Shown: positions 8,201-15,745, counted from the stretch's first letter. The stretch: 64,000 nt of DNA from Streptomyces sp. ISL-1 (GCF_018614585.1 NZ_JAGGOI010000060.1:1-64000); one strand, 5' to 3'. A program made the numbers and translations. The notes: generated by a model not told the origin, from the sequence alone.

Positions 8201-8761
8201 GTCCATCGGGTGTTCCTCGCACAGCGCGGCGAGTTCCGACAGCGCCTCGTCCGCGCGGCCGAGCGCCAGCGCCGCCGCGAGGCGTGCGCGGCGGGCGTCC
8301 AGCCGACGGGCCTCCCAGCGCGCGGCCTCTGCCGTACGGTCGGGCAGATCGGCCAGCACCGGCCCCTGCCACAGCCCGAGCGCGTCGTCCAAGAGCGCCG
8401 CCGCCTTCACCGCGTCGCCCTCGTCCAGCGCCCGCGCCCCCTCCCCCGCGCGCCGGTCGAAACGGTGCAGGTCCACGTCGTCGCCGTCGGCGCACAGCCG
8501 GTATCCGCCGCCGGGCGCCGACGCCACCGCCGCATGCCCGAGCGCCCGCCGCAGCCGTCCGACGAGCGCCTGGACCGCGCCCACCGCGTCCGCCGGCGGG
8601 TCGCCGGCCCACACCTCGTCGACGAGGACGCCGACCGGGACCGTACGCCCCGGTCGCAGGGCCAGTACCGCCAGCAGCGCGCGCAGCCGCGCACCGCCGA
8701 GCGCGACGGGCGTGCCGTCGTCGTGGAAAACCTGAGTGGTGCCGAGTACCCGATAGCGCAC
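5243..8761 (-). CDS. AfsR/SARP-like regulator with BTAD, NB-ARC ATPase and TPR regions
   Basis: Cytosolic transcription factor of 1172 residues. Residues 1-90 form the OmpR-like winged helix of SARP proteins, 95-240 the BTAD helical domain, about 240-322 a low-complexity linker, and about 325-640 an NB-ARC-type ATPase with Walker A GPGGAGKT near residue 357 and Walker B LLLLDNCEHV. The remainder is helical, TPR-like. I chose GTG 8761 (VRYRVLG) because the SARP domain starts there; an upstream ATG at 9160 would add 133 residues without domain similarity. The linker DNA is made of the same repeat family found in intergenic gaps here. It converges on the drrAB-type operon, whose promoter carries SARP-like repeats, so it may control that operon. 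Confidence 0.92.
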   Translation of the reverse strand: MRYRVLGTTQVFHDDGTPVALGGARLRALLAVLALRPGRTVPVGVLVDEVWAGDPPADAVGAVQALVGRLRRALGHAAVASAPGGGYRLCADGDDVDLHRFDRRAGEGARALDEGDAVKAAALLDDALGLWQGPVLADLPDRTAEAARWEARRLDARRARLAAALALGRADEALSELAALCEEHPMDERLQVLRLRAMRDAGRTAEALAAYEGVRTVLADRLGADPGRELRALHAELLAPASLLEASPQTPRFSGVVPDLAQSSSGWTPTGSSFRPAGGNSSPADETSKPLRRLRSGAPGGDPNPATPTIEARGPGRSPGPAPGNLRARLTSFVGRDADIHAIHDDLRRARLVTLLGPGGAGKTRLSQEAAERAVDGTGAQESPWPDGVWLAELAPVDAPETVPEAVLTALGARETVLRGAGAEELRAAERHSDDPLVRLAEHCSRRRMLLLLDNCEHVVDAAATLAERLLESCPDVTVLATSREPLGVPGELVRPVGPLPDPMALQLLADRGAAARPGFRIDADEATAAASAEICHRLDGLPLAIELAAARLRMLTPRQIADRLDDRFRLLTSGSRTVLPRQQTLRAVVDWSWDLLDDAERAVLRRLSVFAGGCDLPAAEAVCADSGTDRGSLDVADALGSLIDKSLVVAAPTSDGQMRYRLLETVGEYAAERLDEAAERAAVEWQHLLHYRELARTTDPLLRGPGQRAAIGLLQLEYENLRTALRRAVAARDEQEALHLLLSLAWYWQMKDLRTEARHWTTVVGELGPDPFASPVEPAQPVFERFTDAPPPMSPELLQEARRGAALIRMVFMDYDMDEWTSPERLERLGRVTQVYRPGLPQTCRPPGSLWFFAVVVTGDNERLRELLNETVDACRAYGYEWELAASLQARANVLANRSQWAGDAAGDADEALEIFTRLGDAWGAAEALSARGEAHERRGEYPLAAEDFTAAIRYAERIGAQAQAAVLRTRLGGNLMETGEGERGEALIREVLATGTNLGNESTAIARLLLGLWLGRTGRTQEARVEIERLLEQFRSNTFAIFEGIVFGYLAWLDLLDGEYEPALERARTALAKAKDPLTRMVAPQMPSVYMVTAAGALARGRPERAPDAARLLGASDAMLPHGHFAPHYERENRASSEAAVRTALGDDAAYEAAYAEGGVLSPDEAAALV
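7795..8045. repeat. Dispersed GC-rich repeat family inside the AfsR-like coding sequence
   Basis: This stretch encodes residues about 240-322 of the regulator. It holds TCAATCGCCGG (7879-7889), ACAACGCCCGAA (7992-8003) and a hairpin around GTTTCCGCC/GGCGGAAAC. The same words occur in noncoding gaps at 12876-12887 and 20952-20976. The insertion keeps the reading frame and falls exactly between two domains. Confidence 0.75.
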
Positions 8762-8912
8762 CCACCCATTGTCACCGGTACGCAGCCGGAACCGCGCAGC
8801 AATAACCGGCGCGAACGAGGGCAGCAGGAACCTCGCCGCATCCGTGGGACGTTCACTCCACGCCACCGGTACGGTCGACCGCACACCCCGCATATCTCCA
8901 GGAGCCGCACCC

Positions 8913-9719
8913 ATGACCACCGCCACAAGACGCCACAGCGACCGGAGGATCAGCCCGGTCTTCCTCGGAATCGCCGCCGTGATGGCGGTGACCGGCTGGG
9001 CGGTGTGGACGAACTTCGCGGCAAGCCCGGGGATCGCCGTGTTCCTGTTCGTCACCTCGGCATGGATCGTCTCGCTCTGTCTGCACGAGTACGCGCACGC
9101 ACGCACCGCGTTGCACAGCGGCGACATCTCGATCGGCACCAAGGGGTACTTGACGCTCAACCCCCTCGCCTACACGCATGCGATGCTCAGCATCGTGCTG
9201 CCCGTGCTGTTCGTGATCCTGGGCGGCATCGGCCTGCCCGGCGGCGCGGTCTTCATCGAGCGCGGCCGCATCACGGGACGCTGGAAGCACAGCCTGATCT
9301 CGGCGGCAGGGCCCCTGACGAACCTGCTGTTCGCGGTCGTGTGCACCGCGCCGTTCTGGCTGGATGCGCTGGACGGGGTGCCGATGGTGTTCCGGTTCGC
9401 GCTCGCGTTCCTCGCGCTGCTCCAGATCACGGCCGCGATTTTGAACTCCCTGCCGGTGCCGGGTCTTGACGGCTACGGCATGATCGAGCCCTGGCTCTCG
9501 TACAAGATCCGCCGCCAGGTCGAGCCGTACGCACCGTTCGGGCTGCTCGCCGTCTTCGCCCTCCTGTTCATCCCCGAGGTGAACATCGCGTTCTTCGGCG
9601 TGATCGACACGGTGCTGAGCGGGCTCGGCGTGCAGGAGGACTACAGCTACTGCGGCCAGGACTTCTACCAGTTCTGGAGCGACCGGAACCCCGGCTGTGA
9701 GGCGGTCGCCAACCGGTAG
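8913..9719 (+). CDS. Site-2 protease (M50) family membrane metalloprotease
   Basis: Intramembrane zinc metalloprotease-like protein, 268 residues. The zinc motif HEYAH (HExxH) sits in the hydrophobic segment around residues 56-60, and the third-ligand motif NSLPVPGLDGYG near residue 185 matches the N-P-x-x-DG signature of M50 proteases. About six transmembrane helices; no PDZ domain, so it is a minimal S2P type. AGGAG lies 8 nt before ATG 8913. It is divergent from the AfsR-like gene. The substrate is unknown; members of this family release membrane-tethered transcription or anti-sigma factors, but nothing here shows that. Confidence 0.9.
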   Translation: MTTATRRHSDRRISPVFLGIAAVMAVTGWAVWTNFAASPGIAVFLFVTSAWIVSLCLHEYAHARTALHSGDISIGTKGYLTLNPLAYTHAMLSIVLPVLFVILGGIGLPGGAVFIERGRITGRWKHSLISAAGPLTNLLFAVVCTAPFWLDALDGVPMVFRFALAFLALLQITAAILNSLPVPGLDGYGMIEPWLSYKIRRQVEPYAPFGLLAVFALLFIPEVNIAFFGVIDTVLSGLGVQEDYSYCGQDFYQFWSDRNPGCEAVANR

Positions 9720-9765
9720 CGGTCAGCCGGTAGCGGTCAGGCGGGGGCCCGCCGGTAGCCGTCAG
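9713..9765. repeat. 14-bp direct repeats overlapping the M50 stop codon
   Basis: CCGGTAGCGGTCAG occurs at 9713-9726 and 9727-9740 in tandem, and once more with one change at 9752-9765. The first copy contains the TAG stop of the protease gene. A further partial copy (AGCGGTCAG) lies near 9785 in the 3' end of the facing gene. Likely slippage product; role unknown. Confidence 0.8.
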
Positions 9766-9790
9766 CCGGCGCGGCCGACCCAAGCAGCGG

Positions 9791-9982
9791 TCAGCCCGTG
9801 GCCCCGCCGCCGGCCTGGCGCTCGGCCTTCGCCCGGCGCAGGTAGTACCAGGCCATGTTGGAGGCCAGCCCCGCGAGCGCCACCCAGACGATGCCGAGCA
9901 AGCTGCCCCGCGCGAAGGAGATCACGGCCGCGACGACGGCGAGCGTGCAGACGATCAGGGTGTAAAGAGCGAGGCGGGGCAT
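9791..9982 (-). CDS. Small two-helix membrane protein, function unknown
   Basis: 63 residues: MPRLALYTLIVCTLAVVAAVIS forms a first hydrophobic helix, then a short loop (FARGS) and a second helix LLGIVWVALAGLASNMAWYYL, ending in a charged tail RRAKAERQ. AGGAGC precedes the ATG at 9982 by 8 nt, which supports translation. It sits downstream of and in the same direction as the F420 reductase gene, with about 70 bp between, so the two may share a transcript. I do not recognise the family. Confidence 0.6.
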   Translation of the reverse strand: MPRLALYTLIVCTLAVVAAVISFARGSLLGIVWVALAGLASNMAWYYLRRAKAERQAGGGATG

Positions 9983-10053
9983 GGGGTGCGGCTCCTGTCG
10001 GGTGTTGTACGTCCCGCCCAGTGTCCCCCACGCCCCTCTCGCGGCCGCACCGC

Positions 10054-10767
10054 CTACACGTCGGTGACGCGCAGACCCGCGTGCGCCTTGTAGCGGCGGT
10101 TCACCGAGATCAGGTTGGCGACCAGCGACTCGACCTGGTGGGCGCCGCGCAGCCGGCCCGCGAAGATTCCGCGCATACCGGGGATGCGGCCCGCCAGCGC
10201 CTGCACGATGTCGGTGTCCGCGCGCGCCTCGCCCAGCACCATCACATCGGTGTCGATCTCCTCGACCGAGGGGTCCTGCAGCAGCACGGCGGAGAGGTGG
10301 TGGAAGGCGGCGGTCACCCGTGAGTCGGGCAGCAGGACGGCGGCCTGCTCGGCGGCGCTGCCTTCCTCCGGCTTGAGTGCGTACGCGCCCTTCTTGTCGA
10401 AGCCGAGCGGGTTGACGCAGTCCACGACGAGCTTGCCCGCGAGCTCCTTCTGCAGCGTTTCGAGGGTCTTGGCGTGCCCCTCCCACGGCACGGCCACGAT
10501 CACCACGTCGCTGCGCCGCGAGCACTCCGCGTTGTCGGCGCCCTCGATGCCGAGACCGAGCTCGGCGGCCGCGGTCTCGGCGCGCTCCGCGACCCGGGAT
10601 CCGATGATCACCTTCTGCCCGGCCCTGGCCAGCCGGTACGCGAGCCCGCGGCCCTGGTCGCCGGTGCCGCCGAGGACGCCGACAACCAGGCCGGACACGT
10701 CGGGGAGGTCCCAGGGATCCTTGGCCGGGGCCTTCGGCGCGGTGCCTGCACTGTCACTAGAAGTCAT
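10054..10767 (-). CDS. npdG: F420H2:NADP oxidoreductase (NpdG family)
   Basis: Transfers hydride between coenzyme F420 and NADP in the cytosol, supplying reduced F420 for actinobacterial redox enzymes. 237 residues, the usual length. The N-terminal Rossmann fold starts with VVGVLGGTGDQGRGLAYRLA (glycine-rich nucleotide loop) followed by IIGSR, whose arginine/serine favour NADP phosphate. DVVIVAVPWEGHAKTL and VVDCVNPLGFDKKG match the family. ATG 10767 chosen; upstream in-frame codons lack similarity. The gene is divergent from 10863. Confidence 0.9.
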   Translation of the reverse strand: MTSSDSAGTAPKAPAKDPWDLPDVSGLVVGVLGGTGDQGRGLAYRLARAGQKVIIGSRVAERAETAAAELGLGIEGADNAECSRRSDVVIVAVPWEGHAKTLETLQKELAGKLVVDCVNPLGFDKKGAYALKPEEGSAAEQAAVLLPDSRVTAAFHHLSAVLLQDPSVEEIDTDVMVLGEARADTDIVQALAGRIPGMRGIFAGRLRGAHQVESLVANLISVNRRYKAHAGLRVTDV

Positions 10768-10862
10768 GAGGCCGACCTTACTTCGTAGTATCGGCGCCCG
10801 AACGGGTGAGCTGCTCGCAACCCCGCCCCGCCCGGCGCGTAGGTGGTGCAGGATGCGGGGCC

Positions 10863-11468
10863 ATGGATGCGGTACGCGTCGCGCTGCTGCGCGAAGTCCT
10901 GGCCGGCACGGCGTGGCCCGCGGCGACCCGGCGGTTCGCGGGGGTGCTGCGGTCGTCCGTCGTGCCGCAGGGCGGCGGACTGCTGCTGGTGGGCACCGAG
11001 GAGTACGAGCCGTGGCATCTGGCCGCGCATCTCGTTGACGAGGCGGCCTGGTCCGGGCAGCCGGAGCTGACGCCGACCCTCGTACGCCACCGGGTGCGGC
11101 CCGGCGGCCCCGCCCAGCTGGCGGTCGGCCTCGGCAGGCTGGAGGCGGCACGGCGGGGCGAGACCCTGCTGGTGGTGGCGCCCGCGCGGCCGGACGCGGG
11201 TCTGCTCGAGCGGGTGCACGACGCGCGGCGGGCCGGGGCGACGGTTCTGGCGCTGGACGGCGGGGACCCGGAGGTGCACGGTCTGGCGCACGAGGCGCTG
11301 ACGGTGGCGGAGCGGGCGGACGAGGTGGACATCGACACGGTGCAGCATCTGGTCAGCGCGGCGGCGGGGGAGAACAGCCTGCCGGTGGCCCGGGGCAGGC
11401 GGAGCTTCCGGGACCGTCTGTCGCGGCTGGCGGACCAGCTGACGTCGCCGCCACCGTCGCGCTGGTAG
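10863..11468 (+). CDS. Conserved actinobacterial protein of unknown function
   Basis: 201 residues, alanine- and arginine-rich, mostly helical by composition, with no signal peptide or membrane helix. A central stretch GETLLVVAPARPDAGLLERVHDARRAGATVLALDGG resembles a Rossmann-like beta-alpha-beta unit as in SIS or nucleotide-binding folds, but no motif fixes this. Start ATG 10863 (MDAVRVALL) was preferred to an upstream codon because the upstream stretch is proline/arginine-rich and overlaps the promoter zone of the divergent npdG. Function not recognised. Confidence 0.65.
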   Translation: MDAVRVALLREVLAGTAWPAATRRFAGVLRSSVVPQGGGLLLVGTEEYEPWHLAAHLVDEAAWSGQPELTPTLVRHRVRPGGPAQLAVGLGRLEAARRGETLLVVAPARPDAGLLERVHDARRAGATVLALDGGDPEVHGLAHEALTVAERADEVDIDTVQHLVSAAAGENSLPVARGRRSFRDRLSRLADQLTSPPPSRW

Positions 11469-11529
11469 ACCCAGCCATGCCGGTAAATCGGTTGCTCGGG
11501 GTCACCACAGCCACGGACCATGGCGCCTT

Positions 11530-12828
11530 GTGACCGCGACCATGGCCTCCAGGCTCTCCGCCATCCTCCCCGACCTGTCGCCCTGGCGGTCCTCTCGCGA
11601 TTTCCGGCTGCTGTGGGTCCAGGGTCTGGTCACCTACTTCGGCAGTTTCATGGCGATGATCGCGCTGCCGCTGCAGATCAAGGACCTCACCGGATCCCCG
11701 CTCGCGGTCGGCGCGATGGGCGCGGTGGAGCTGGTGCCGCTGGTGGTCTTCGGCCTGTACGGCGGGGCGCTGGCCGACGCGGTCGACCGCCGCAAACTGA
11801 TCCTGGGCACCGAGGCGGGCCTTGGTCTGCTGGCCGTGATCCTGCTGGTGAACGCGCTGCTCCCGGATCCGATGCTGTGGCCGCTGTATGTGGTCGCGGC
11901 CGGGGTCTCGGCGCTCGCAGGTCTGCAACGCCCGGCGCTGGACTCCCTGATGGCCCGCATCGTCCCGCACGACCAGTTGACTGCGGCGGCCGCGCTCAAT
12001 GCCCTGCGCTGGCAGCTCGGCGCGATCGCGGGACCTGCGCTGGCGGGTCTGGTCGTGGCATACGCGGGTCATGCGCCGGCGTACGCGATCACGATTCTCG
12101 GCTTCATCGCGTCCGTACTGCTGTGTCTGCGCCTCGCCGAGGCGCCGCCCGCGCACGACGCGGAGAAGCCGTCACTGCGCGGGATCGCGGAGGGGGCGCG
12201 CTATGCATGGTCGCGCCCGGTGCTGCTCGGCACGTACGCGATCGACCTGGCGGCGATGTTCTTCGCCTTCCCGAACACGATCTTCCCCTTCTTGGCGGAC
12301 GACCTGGACGCGGAGTGGGCGCTGGGCCTGATGTACGCGGCAGGCTCTGTCGGCTCGGTGGTGCTGAGCCTGACCAGCGGCTGGACGTCCCGGGTGCGAC
12401 GGCACGGACTGCTCGTGGTCTTCGGCGCTGCGGGCTGGGGGCTGGCGATCGTGGCGGCCGGCCGGCTCTCGAACGTGTGGCTGGTGCTGCTGTGCCTGGC
12501 GTTCGCGGGGGCGGGCGACATGCTGAGCGGACTGGGCCGCTCGACGATCTGGAACCAGACGATTCCGGAGGAGCTGCGCGGCCGCCTGGCAGGCATCGAG
12601 GTGCTCTCGTACAGCGTCGGTCCGCAGCTGGGCCAGGTCCGCGCGGGCGCACTGGCGGGCTGGACGGGGACCCGCCCGGCGATCTGGAGCGGGGGCGTGG
12701 CGTGCGTGGCGTCGGTGGGGCTGCTGGCGGCTGCGCTGCCGAAGCTGCTGACGTACGACGCCGAGACGGACGAGGACGCGGTGCGGAGGCGGGCGCAGAA
12801 GGAGGAGGCGGCGGCGGTGCGGGCCTGA
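11530..12828 (+). CDS. MFS transporter, EntS/enterobactin-exporter-like
   Basis: Predicted 12-helix MFS protein of 432 residues. After a short cytoplasmic lead (LSPWRSSRDFRLLWVQGLVTYFGS) the conserved loop ALADAVDRRKLI matches motif A. The layout resembles MFS_3/EntS proteins, which export small hydrophobic compounds including siderophores. GTG at 11530 opens the reading frame; an ATG four codons later (11542) is an alternative and neither has a clear ribosome site. The C-terminus ends in a charged tail RRRAQKEEAAAVRA. It lies between a hypothetical gene and a repeat-filled gap; substrate unknown. Confidence 0.85.
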   Translation: MTATMASRLSAILPDLSPWRSSRDFRLLWVQGLVTYFGSFMAMIALPLQIKDLTGSPLAVGAMGAVELVPLVVFGLYGGALADAVDRRKLILGTEAGLGLLAVILLVNALLPDPMLWPLYVVAAGVSALAGLQRPALDSLMARIVPHDQLTAAAALNALRWQLGAIAGPALAGLVVAYAGHAPAYAITILGFIASVLLCLRLAEAPPAHDAEKPSLRGIAEGARYAWSRPVLLGTYAIDLAAMFFAFPNTIFPFLADDLDAEWALGLMYAAGSVGSVVLSLTSGWTSRVRRHGLLVVFGAAGWGLAIVAAGRLSNVWLVLLCLAFAGAGDMLSGLGRSTIWNQTIPEELRGRLAGIEVLSYSVGPQLGQVRAGALAGWTGTRPAIWSGGVACVASVGLLAAALPKLLTYDAETDEDAVRRRAQKEEAAAVRA

Positions 12829-12837
12829 CCGCCTGCG

Positions 12838-12960
12838 GCCACGAGGCTCAATTCGAGCCTGTCCGGCGATTGAGGACAACGCCCGAAGGGCCTACCAGGG
12901 GCGGTGCGCGGGCGCCGCCCCCGGTTACCGGAAGGGGCGGGGTGGGGGAAGCGCCGCGGG
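12838..12960. repeat. Copy of the dispersed GC-rich repeat family
   Basis: Noncoding gap between convergent genes. It contains CCGGCGATTGAGGACAACG and GCCCGAAGGGC; the 12-mer ACAACGCCCGAA at 12876-12887 is shared with 7992-8003 and, inverted, with 20952-20963. A hairpin GGGCGCCG/CGGCGCCC-like segment follows at about 12908-12925 and may act as terminator. Confidence 0.65.
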
Positions 12961-13024
12961 CAACCCCGCACCGCCGCGCCCCGCACCCCTGCGCCGACCT
13001 CGTCGTCCTCCCCCGCCCCCGTGG

Positions 13025-13258
13025 CTACGCGGGGTCGTCGCCCGCCGGGCGGTTCGCGTCGTGCCAGCGGGGGTCGTTCTCCCACTCGAGGTTCCGCTCC
13101 CGCGCGATCTCCATCGCGTGTGCCGCCTCCTCGCGAGACGCGTACGGACCGAAGCGGTTCTTCGCCGGGCACTCCGGGCCCTCTTCGACCTTCTTGTGCT
13201 CCAGGCAGTAGTACCACTCGCCCGGCTTTCCGACCGTGCGCTTCTTGAACAGGGCCAT
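13025..13258 (-). CDS. Small conserved actinobacterial protein (SPOR-like methionine aminopeptidase neighbour)
   Basis: 77-residue soluble protein. It begins with MALFKKRTVGKPGEWYYCLEHKKVEEGPECPAKNRFG (cut here for reading: the two cysteines lie at residues 18 and 30) and then has an acidic/basic helix. The two cysteines and CLEH sequence could form a small metal-binding turn. AAGGAGC lies 7 nt before ATG 13258. It is divergent from map with 59 bp between starts. No known function; conserved by my recollection across Streptomyces, which is not checked here. Confidence 0.7.
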   Translation of the reverse strand: MALFKKRTVGKPGEWYYCLEHKKVEEGPECPAKNRFGPYASREEAAHAMEIARERNLEWENDPRWHDANRPAGDDPA

Positions 13259-13304
13259 CGTCGGCTCCTTCCTCTGTGGCCATGCTGCCCCATGGCCCCC
13301 TGGT

Positions 13305-13310
13305 TAGACT
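13305..13310 (+). promoter_or_regulatory. -10 box for leaderless map
   Basis: TAGACT ends 7 nt before the ATG of map and no Shine-Dalgarno lies between, so transcription should begin at or next to the A of the start codon. No convincing -35 is seen. Confidence 0.55.
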
Positions 13311-13317
13311 CGCTGGC

Positions 13318-14175
13318 ATGTCTGGCCAGTCGCTGCTCGTCCCAGGGGAGCTCTCTCCCATCCGCTCCGTCCCCGGAAACATTCCGCGCCCCGAGTACGT
13401 CGGGAAGCCCGCGCCCACCCCGTACACCGGGCCGGAGGTCCAGGACTCCGACACCGTCGAGCGGATGCGCATCGCGGGTCGCATCGCCGCGCAGGCGATG
13501 GAGGAGGCCGCCAAGCACATCTCACCCGGCGTGACCACCGACGAACTCGACCGGGTCGCGCACGAGTTCATGTGCGACCACGGCGCGTACCCCTCCACCC
13601 TCGGCTATCGCGGCTTCCCCAAATCACTCTGCTCCTCGGTCAACGAGGTCATCTGCCACGGAATCCCGGACTCCACCGTCCTGAGCGACGGTGACATCGT
13701 GAACCTCGACGTCACCGCGTACATCAACGGCGTCCACGGCGACAACAACGCCACCTACCTCTGCGGCGACGTCGACGAGGAGTCGCGCCTGCTGGTGGAG
13801 CGGACCCGGGAGTCCCTCAATCGCGCCATCAAGGCGGTCAAGCCCGGCCGCCAGGTCAATATCATCGGGCGGGTCATCGAGTCGTACGCCAAGCGCTTCG
13901 GCTATGGAGTGGTCCGCGACTTCACCGGGCACGGGATCAACTCCTCGTTCCACTCCGGGCTGATCATCCCGCACTACGACGCCCCGCACGCGACCACCGT
14001 CATTCAGCCGGGCATGACGTTCACGATCGAGCCGATGCTGACGCTCGGCACGCATGAGTACGACATGTGGGACGACGGCTGGACCGTGCTGACCAAGGAC
14101 CGCAGGCGGACGGCGCAGTTCGAGCACACCCTGGTCGTGACAGAGACGGGCGCGGAGATCCTCACGTTGCCGTGA
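13318..14175 (+). CDS. map: Type I methionine aminopeptidase
   Basis: Removes the initiator methionine from new proteins in the cytosol. 285 residues, with an N-terminal extension of about 40 residues common in actinobacterial MetAP1c forms. All five metal ligands are in place: D in NLDVTAYINGVHGDNN (two aspartates), H in FTGHGINSSFHSG, E in FTIEPML and E near the end in RTAQFEHTLVV. The family signature GHGIN is intact. ATG 13318 is chosen because it follows a -10 box by 7 nt; an in-frame ATG at 13276 would place the promoter inside the coding sequence. Confidence 0.95.
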   Translation: MSGQSLLVPGELSPIRSVPGNIPRPEYVGKPAPTPYTGPEVQDSDTVERMRIAGRIAAQAMEEAAKHISPGVTTDELDRVAHEFMCDHGAYPSTLGYRGFPKSLCSSVNEVICHGIPDSTVLSDGDIVNLDVTAYINGVHGDNNATYLCGDVDEESRLLVERTRESLNRAIKAVKPGRQVNIIGRVIESYAKRFGYGVVRDFTGHGINSSFHSGLIIPHYDAPHATTVIQPGMTFTIEPMLTLGTHEYDMWDDGWTVLTKDRRRTAQFEHTLVVTETGAEILTLP

Positions 14176-14221
14176 TCGCCGGAAGGCGTAGAATTTTTAC
14201 CGACAGGACGTCGGGAACACG

Positions 14222-14241
14222 TTGACTTAGGTAAGCCTAAG
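14222..14241 (+). promoter_or_regulatory. Iron box (DmdR/IdeR-type) upstream of heme oxygenase
   Basis: TTGACTTAGGTAAGCCTAA contains TTAGG-N4-CCTAA and matches about 13 of 19 positions of the actinobacterial iron-box consensus (TTAGGTTAGGCTAACCTAA). TTGACT could also be the -35. With iron bound, DmdR/IdeR would cover the promoter and repress. Confidence 0.75.
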
Positions 14242-14324
14242 TAGGAAGCTCGGTAGTGGCAATCGCCAGTGCTGCTGCCGCTGCCGCTTCCTTTCCCCCT
14301 CCCATCGGTCCCTGGAGGCCCGCC

Positions 14325-14996
14325 TTGGACGCCACCGGCACGCCCCCCGGCACCCCCTTCTCGACTCTCATCCGTGTCGCGTCGCACGAGCAGCACACCG
14401 AGGCGGAGACCTCGGCCTTCATGAGCAATATGCTCGGCGGCCGACTCGGTGTGCGGGCGTACGCGCGCTACACCGAGCAGTTGTGGTTCGTGTACCGGGC
14501 GCTGGAGGAGGGTGCCCAGTCGCTGCGGGAGGACCCGGTGGCGGGGCCGTTCATCCGGCCCGAGCTGATGCGTACCGCCGAGCTGGAGCGCGATCTCGCG
14601 CACCTGCGGGGTCCGGACTGGCGCACGGGCCTCGCGCCGCTGCCCGCGACCGCCGCGTACGCAGCGCGGGTCGCGCAGTGCGCGCGCGACTGGCCGGCGG
14701 GGTATGTGGCGCACCACTACACGCGATACCTCGGGGACCTGTCCGGCGGCCAGATCATCCGCGACAAGGCGGAGCGGACATGGGGCTTCGCGCGCAAGGG
14801 CGACGGGGTGCGGTTCTACGTATTCGAGCGGATCCCGAACCCGTCGGCGTTCAAGCGGGGTTACCGGGAACTGCTGGACGCGGTGGACGTGGACGACCTG
14901 GAGAAGCAGCGGATCGTCGACGAGTGCAAGCGGGCATTCGAGTACAACGGGGCGGTGTTCCGGGAGCTCGGGGCGGAGTTCCCGCTCAGCGCGTAG
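14325..14996 (+). CDS. Heme oxygenase (biliverdin-producing), HmuO-type
   Basis: Cleaves heme to biliverdin, CO and ferrous iron in the cytosol, releasing iron from host or environmental heme. 223 residues. The proximal-helix region FSTLIRVASHEQHTEAETS carries the heme-ligating histidine, and the distal-helix motif YLGDLSGGQIIRD holds the flexible glycines (G-D-L-S-G-G) of bacterial heme oxygenases. I chose TTG 14325 because GGAGG lies 6 nt upstream; a GTG at 14256 in the same frame would add 23 mostly alanine/proline residues. An iron box precedes it. Next to it lie remnants of a heme ABC importer, so the enzyme now lacks its cognate transporter here. Confidence 0.92.
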   Translation: MDATGTPPGTPFSTLIRVASHEQHTEAETSAFMSNMLGGRLGVRAYARYTEQLWFVYRALEEGAQSLREDPVAGPFIRPELMRTAELERDLAHLRGPDWRTGLAPLPATAAYAARVAQCARDWPAGYVAHHYTRYLGDLSGGQIIRDKAERTWGFARKGDGVRFYVFERIPNPSAFKRGYRELLDAVDVDDLEKQRIVDECKRAFEYNGAVFRELGAEFPLSA

Positions 14997-15690
14997 CCGG
15001 TACGGGAAGGGGAACGGAGGCCGCGAGGCGTACGCGGCCGCCGATCTCGATGGTGCCGTCGGGGCCGGGTGCGGTCAGGATCTGCGACCCGCGGCCCTGG
15101 GTGATGTTCAGGGCCCGCCCCAGTTCGGCAGTGAGCAGCAGCGCGGCGGCGCCGGTCGCCTCGTCCTCGACGATGCCGTCGTCGCGCCGCGGGAAGGCGC
15201 GGACGCGTACGCGTCCGGCGGCCTCGTCCTGCCAGGCCCAGGCGTAGAGCCGGCCCTCCCCGGATGGCGGCGCGGACAGCGCGTCGACCTCGGCCGCGGA
15301 TGCGTACCGCTCCAGCCGCCACGGTGGCGCCCACTCGGGGCGCGCGGTGATCCAGGTGAACTCCCCGTCCTGCCGGGCCCACACCTCTTCCGCGGCGGAT
15401 GCCTCCCCACCCAGGACAGGGGAAGGCTGAAGCGTCTCCAGATCCAGCAGCCAGGCCGCGCCGACAAGGGGGTGCCCGGCGAAGGGAAGCCGGCGGCCGG
15501 GGGTGTAGATGTCGACGACGCCGCGCTCGGGGTCGTCGACGAAGACGGTCTCGCTGAACCCGAGTTGGGCGGCTGTGGCCTGCCGGGACGCCAGGTCGGG
15601 ACAGGTGCGGCCGTCGCGTACGACTCCGAGCGCGTTCCCGTGCCGGCCGTCGGGCCCGCAGAAGACGCTCAGTACGTCCAGTTCGTTCAC
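14986..15690 (-). CDS. PhzF-family isomerase/epimerase-like protein
   Basis: Diaminopimelate-epimerase-fold protein of about 234 residues. N-terminal DVLSVFCGPDGRHGNALGVV holds the PhzF 'GN-L-V' signature, LGFSETVFV carries the catalytic glutamate (SETVFV), and FAGHPLVGAAWLL the conserved GHP motif. Family members isomerise small acids (PhzF) or have unknown substrates. GTG 15690 (VNELDVL) is the only start that fits the fold; in-frame codons further upstream would run through the hmuU remnant on the other strand. It converges on heme oxygenase with 11 bp overlap and starts close to an iron-box-like site, so iron control is possible. Confidence 0.85.
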   Translation of the reverse strand: MNELDVLSVFCGPDGRHGNALGVVRDGRTCPDLASRQATAAQLGFSETVFVDDPERGVVDIYTPGRRLPFAGHPLVGAAWLLDLETLQPSPVLGGEASAAEEVWARQDGEFTWITARPEWAPPWRLERYASAAEVDALSAPPSGEGRLYAWAWQDEAAGRVRVRAFPRRDDGIVEDEATGAAALLLTAELGRALNITQGRGSQILTAPGPDGTIEIGGRVRLAASVPLPVPATR

Positions 15691-15726
15691 CCAACCATTC
15701 AAGCAACCGCTTCGCGGCCTGGCGAG

Positions 15727-15745
15727 CAAGGTAGGGCTAACCCGC
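15727..15745. promoter_or_regulatory. Iron-box-like site at the hmuU remnant
   Basis: CAAGGTAGGGCTAACCCGC matches 12 of 19 consensus positions, including the whole core GGCTAACC. It lies 37 bp before the divergent PhzF-like start and runs directly into the surviving end of hmuU. It may be the old operator of the heme-import operon. Confidence 0.5.
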
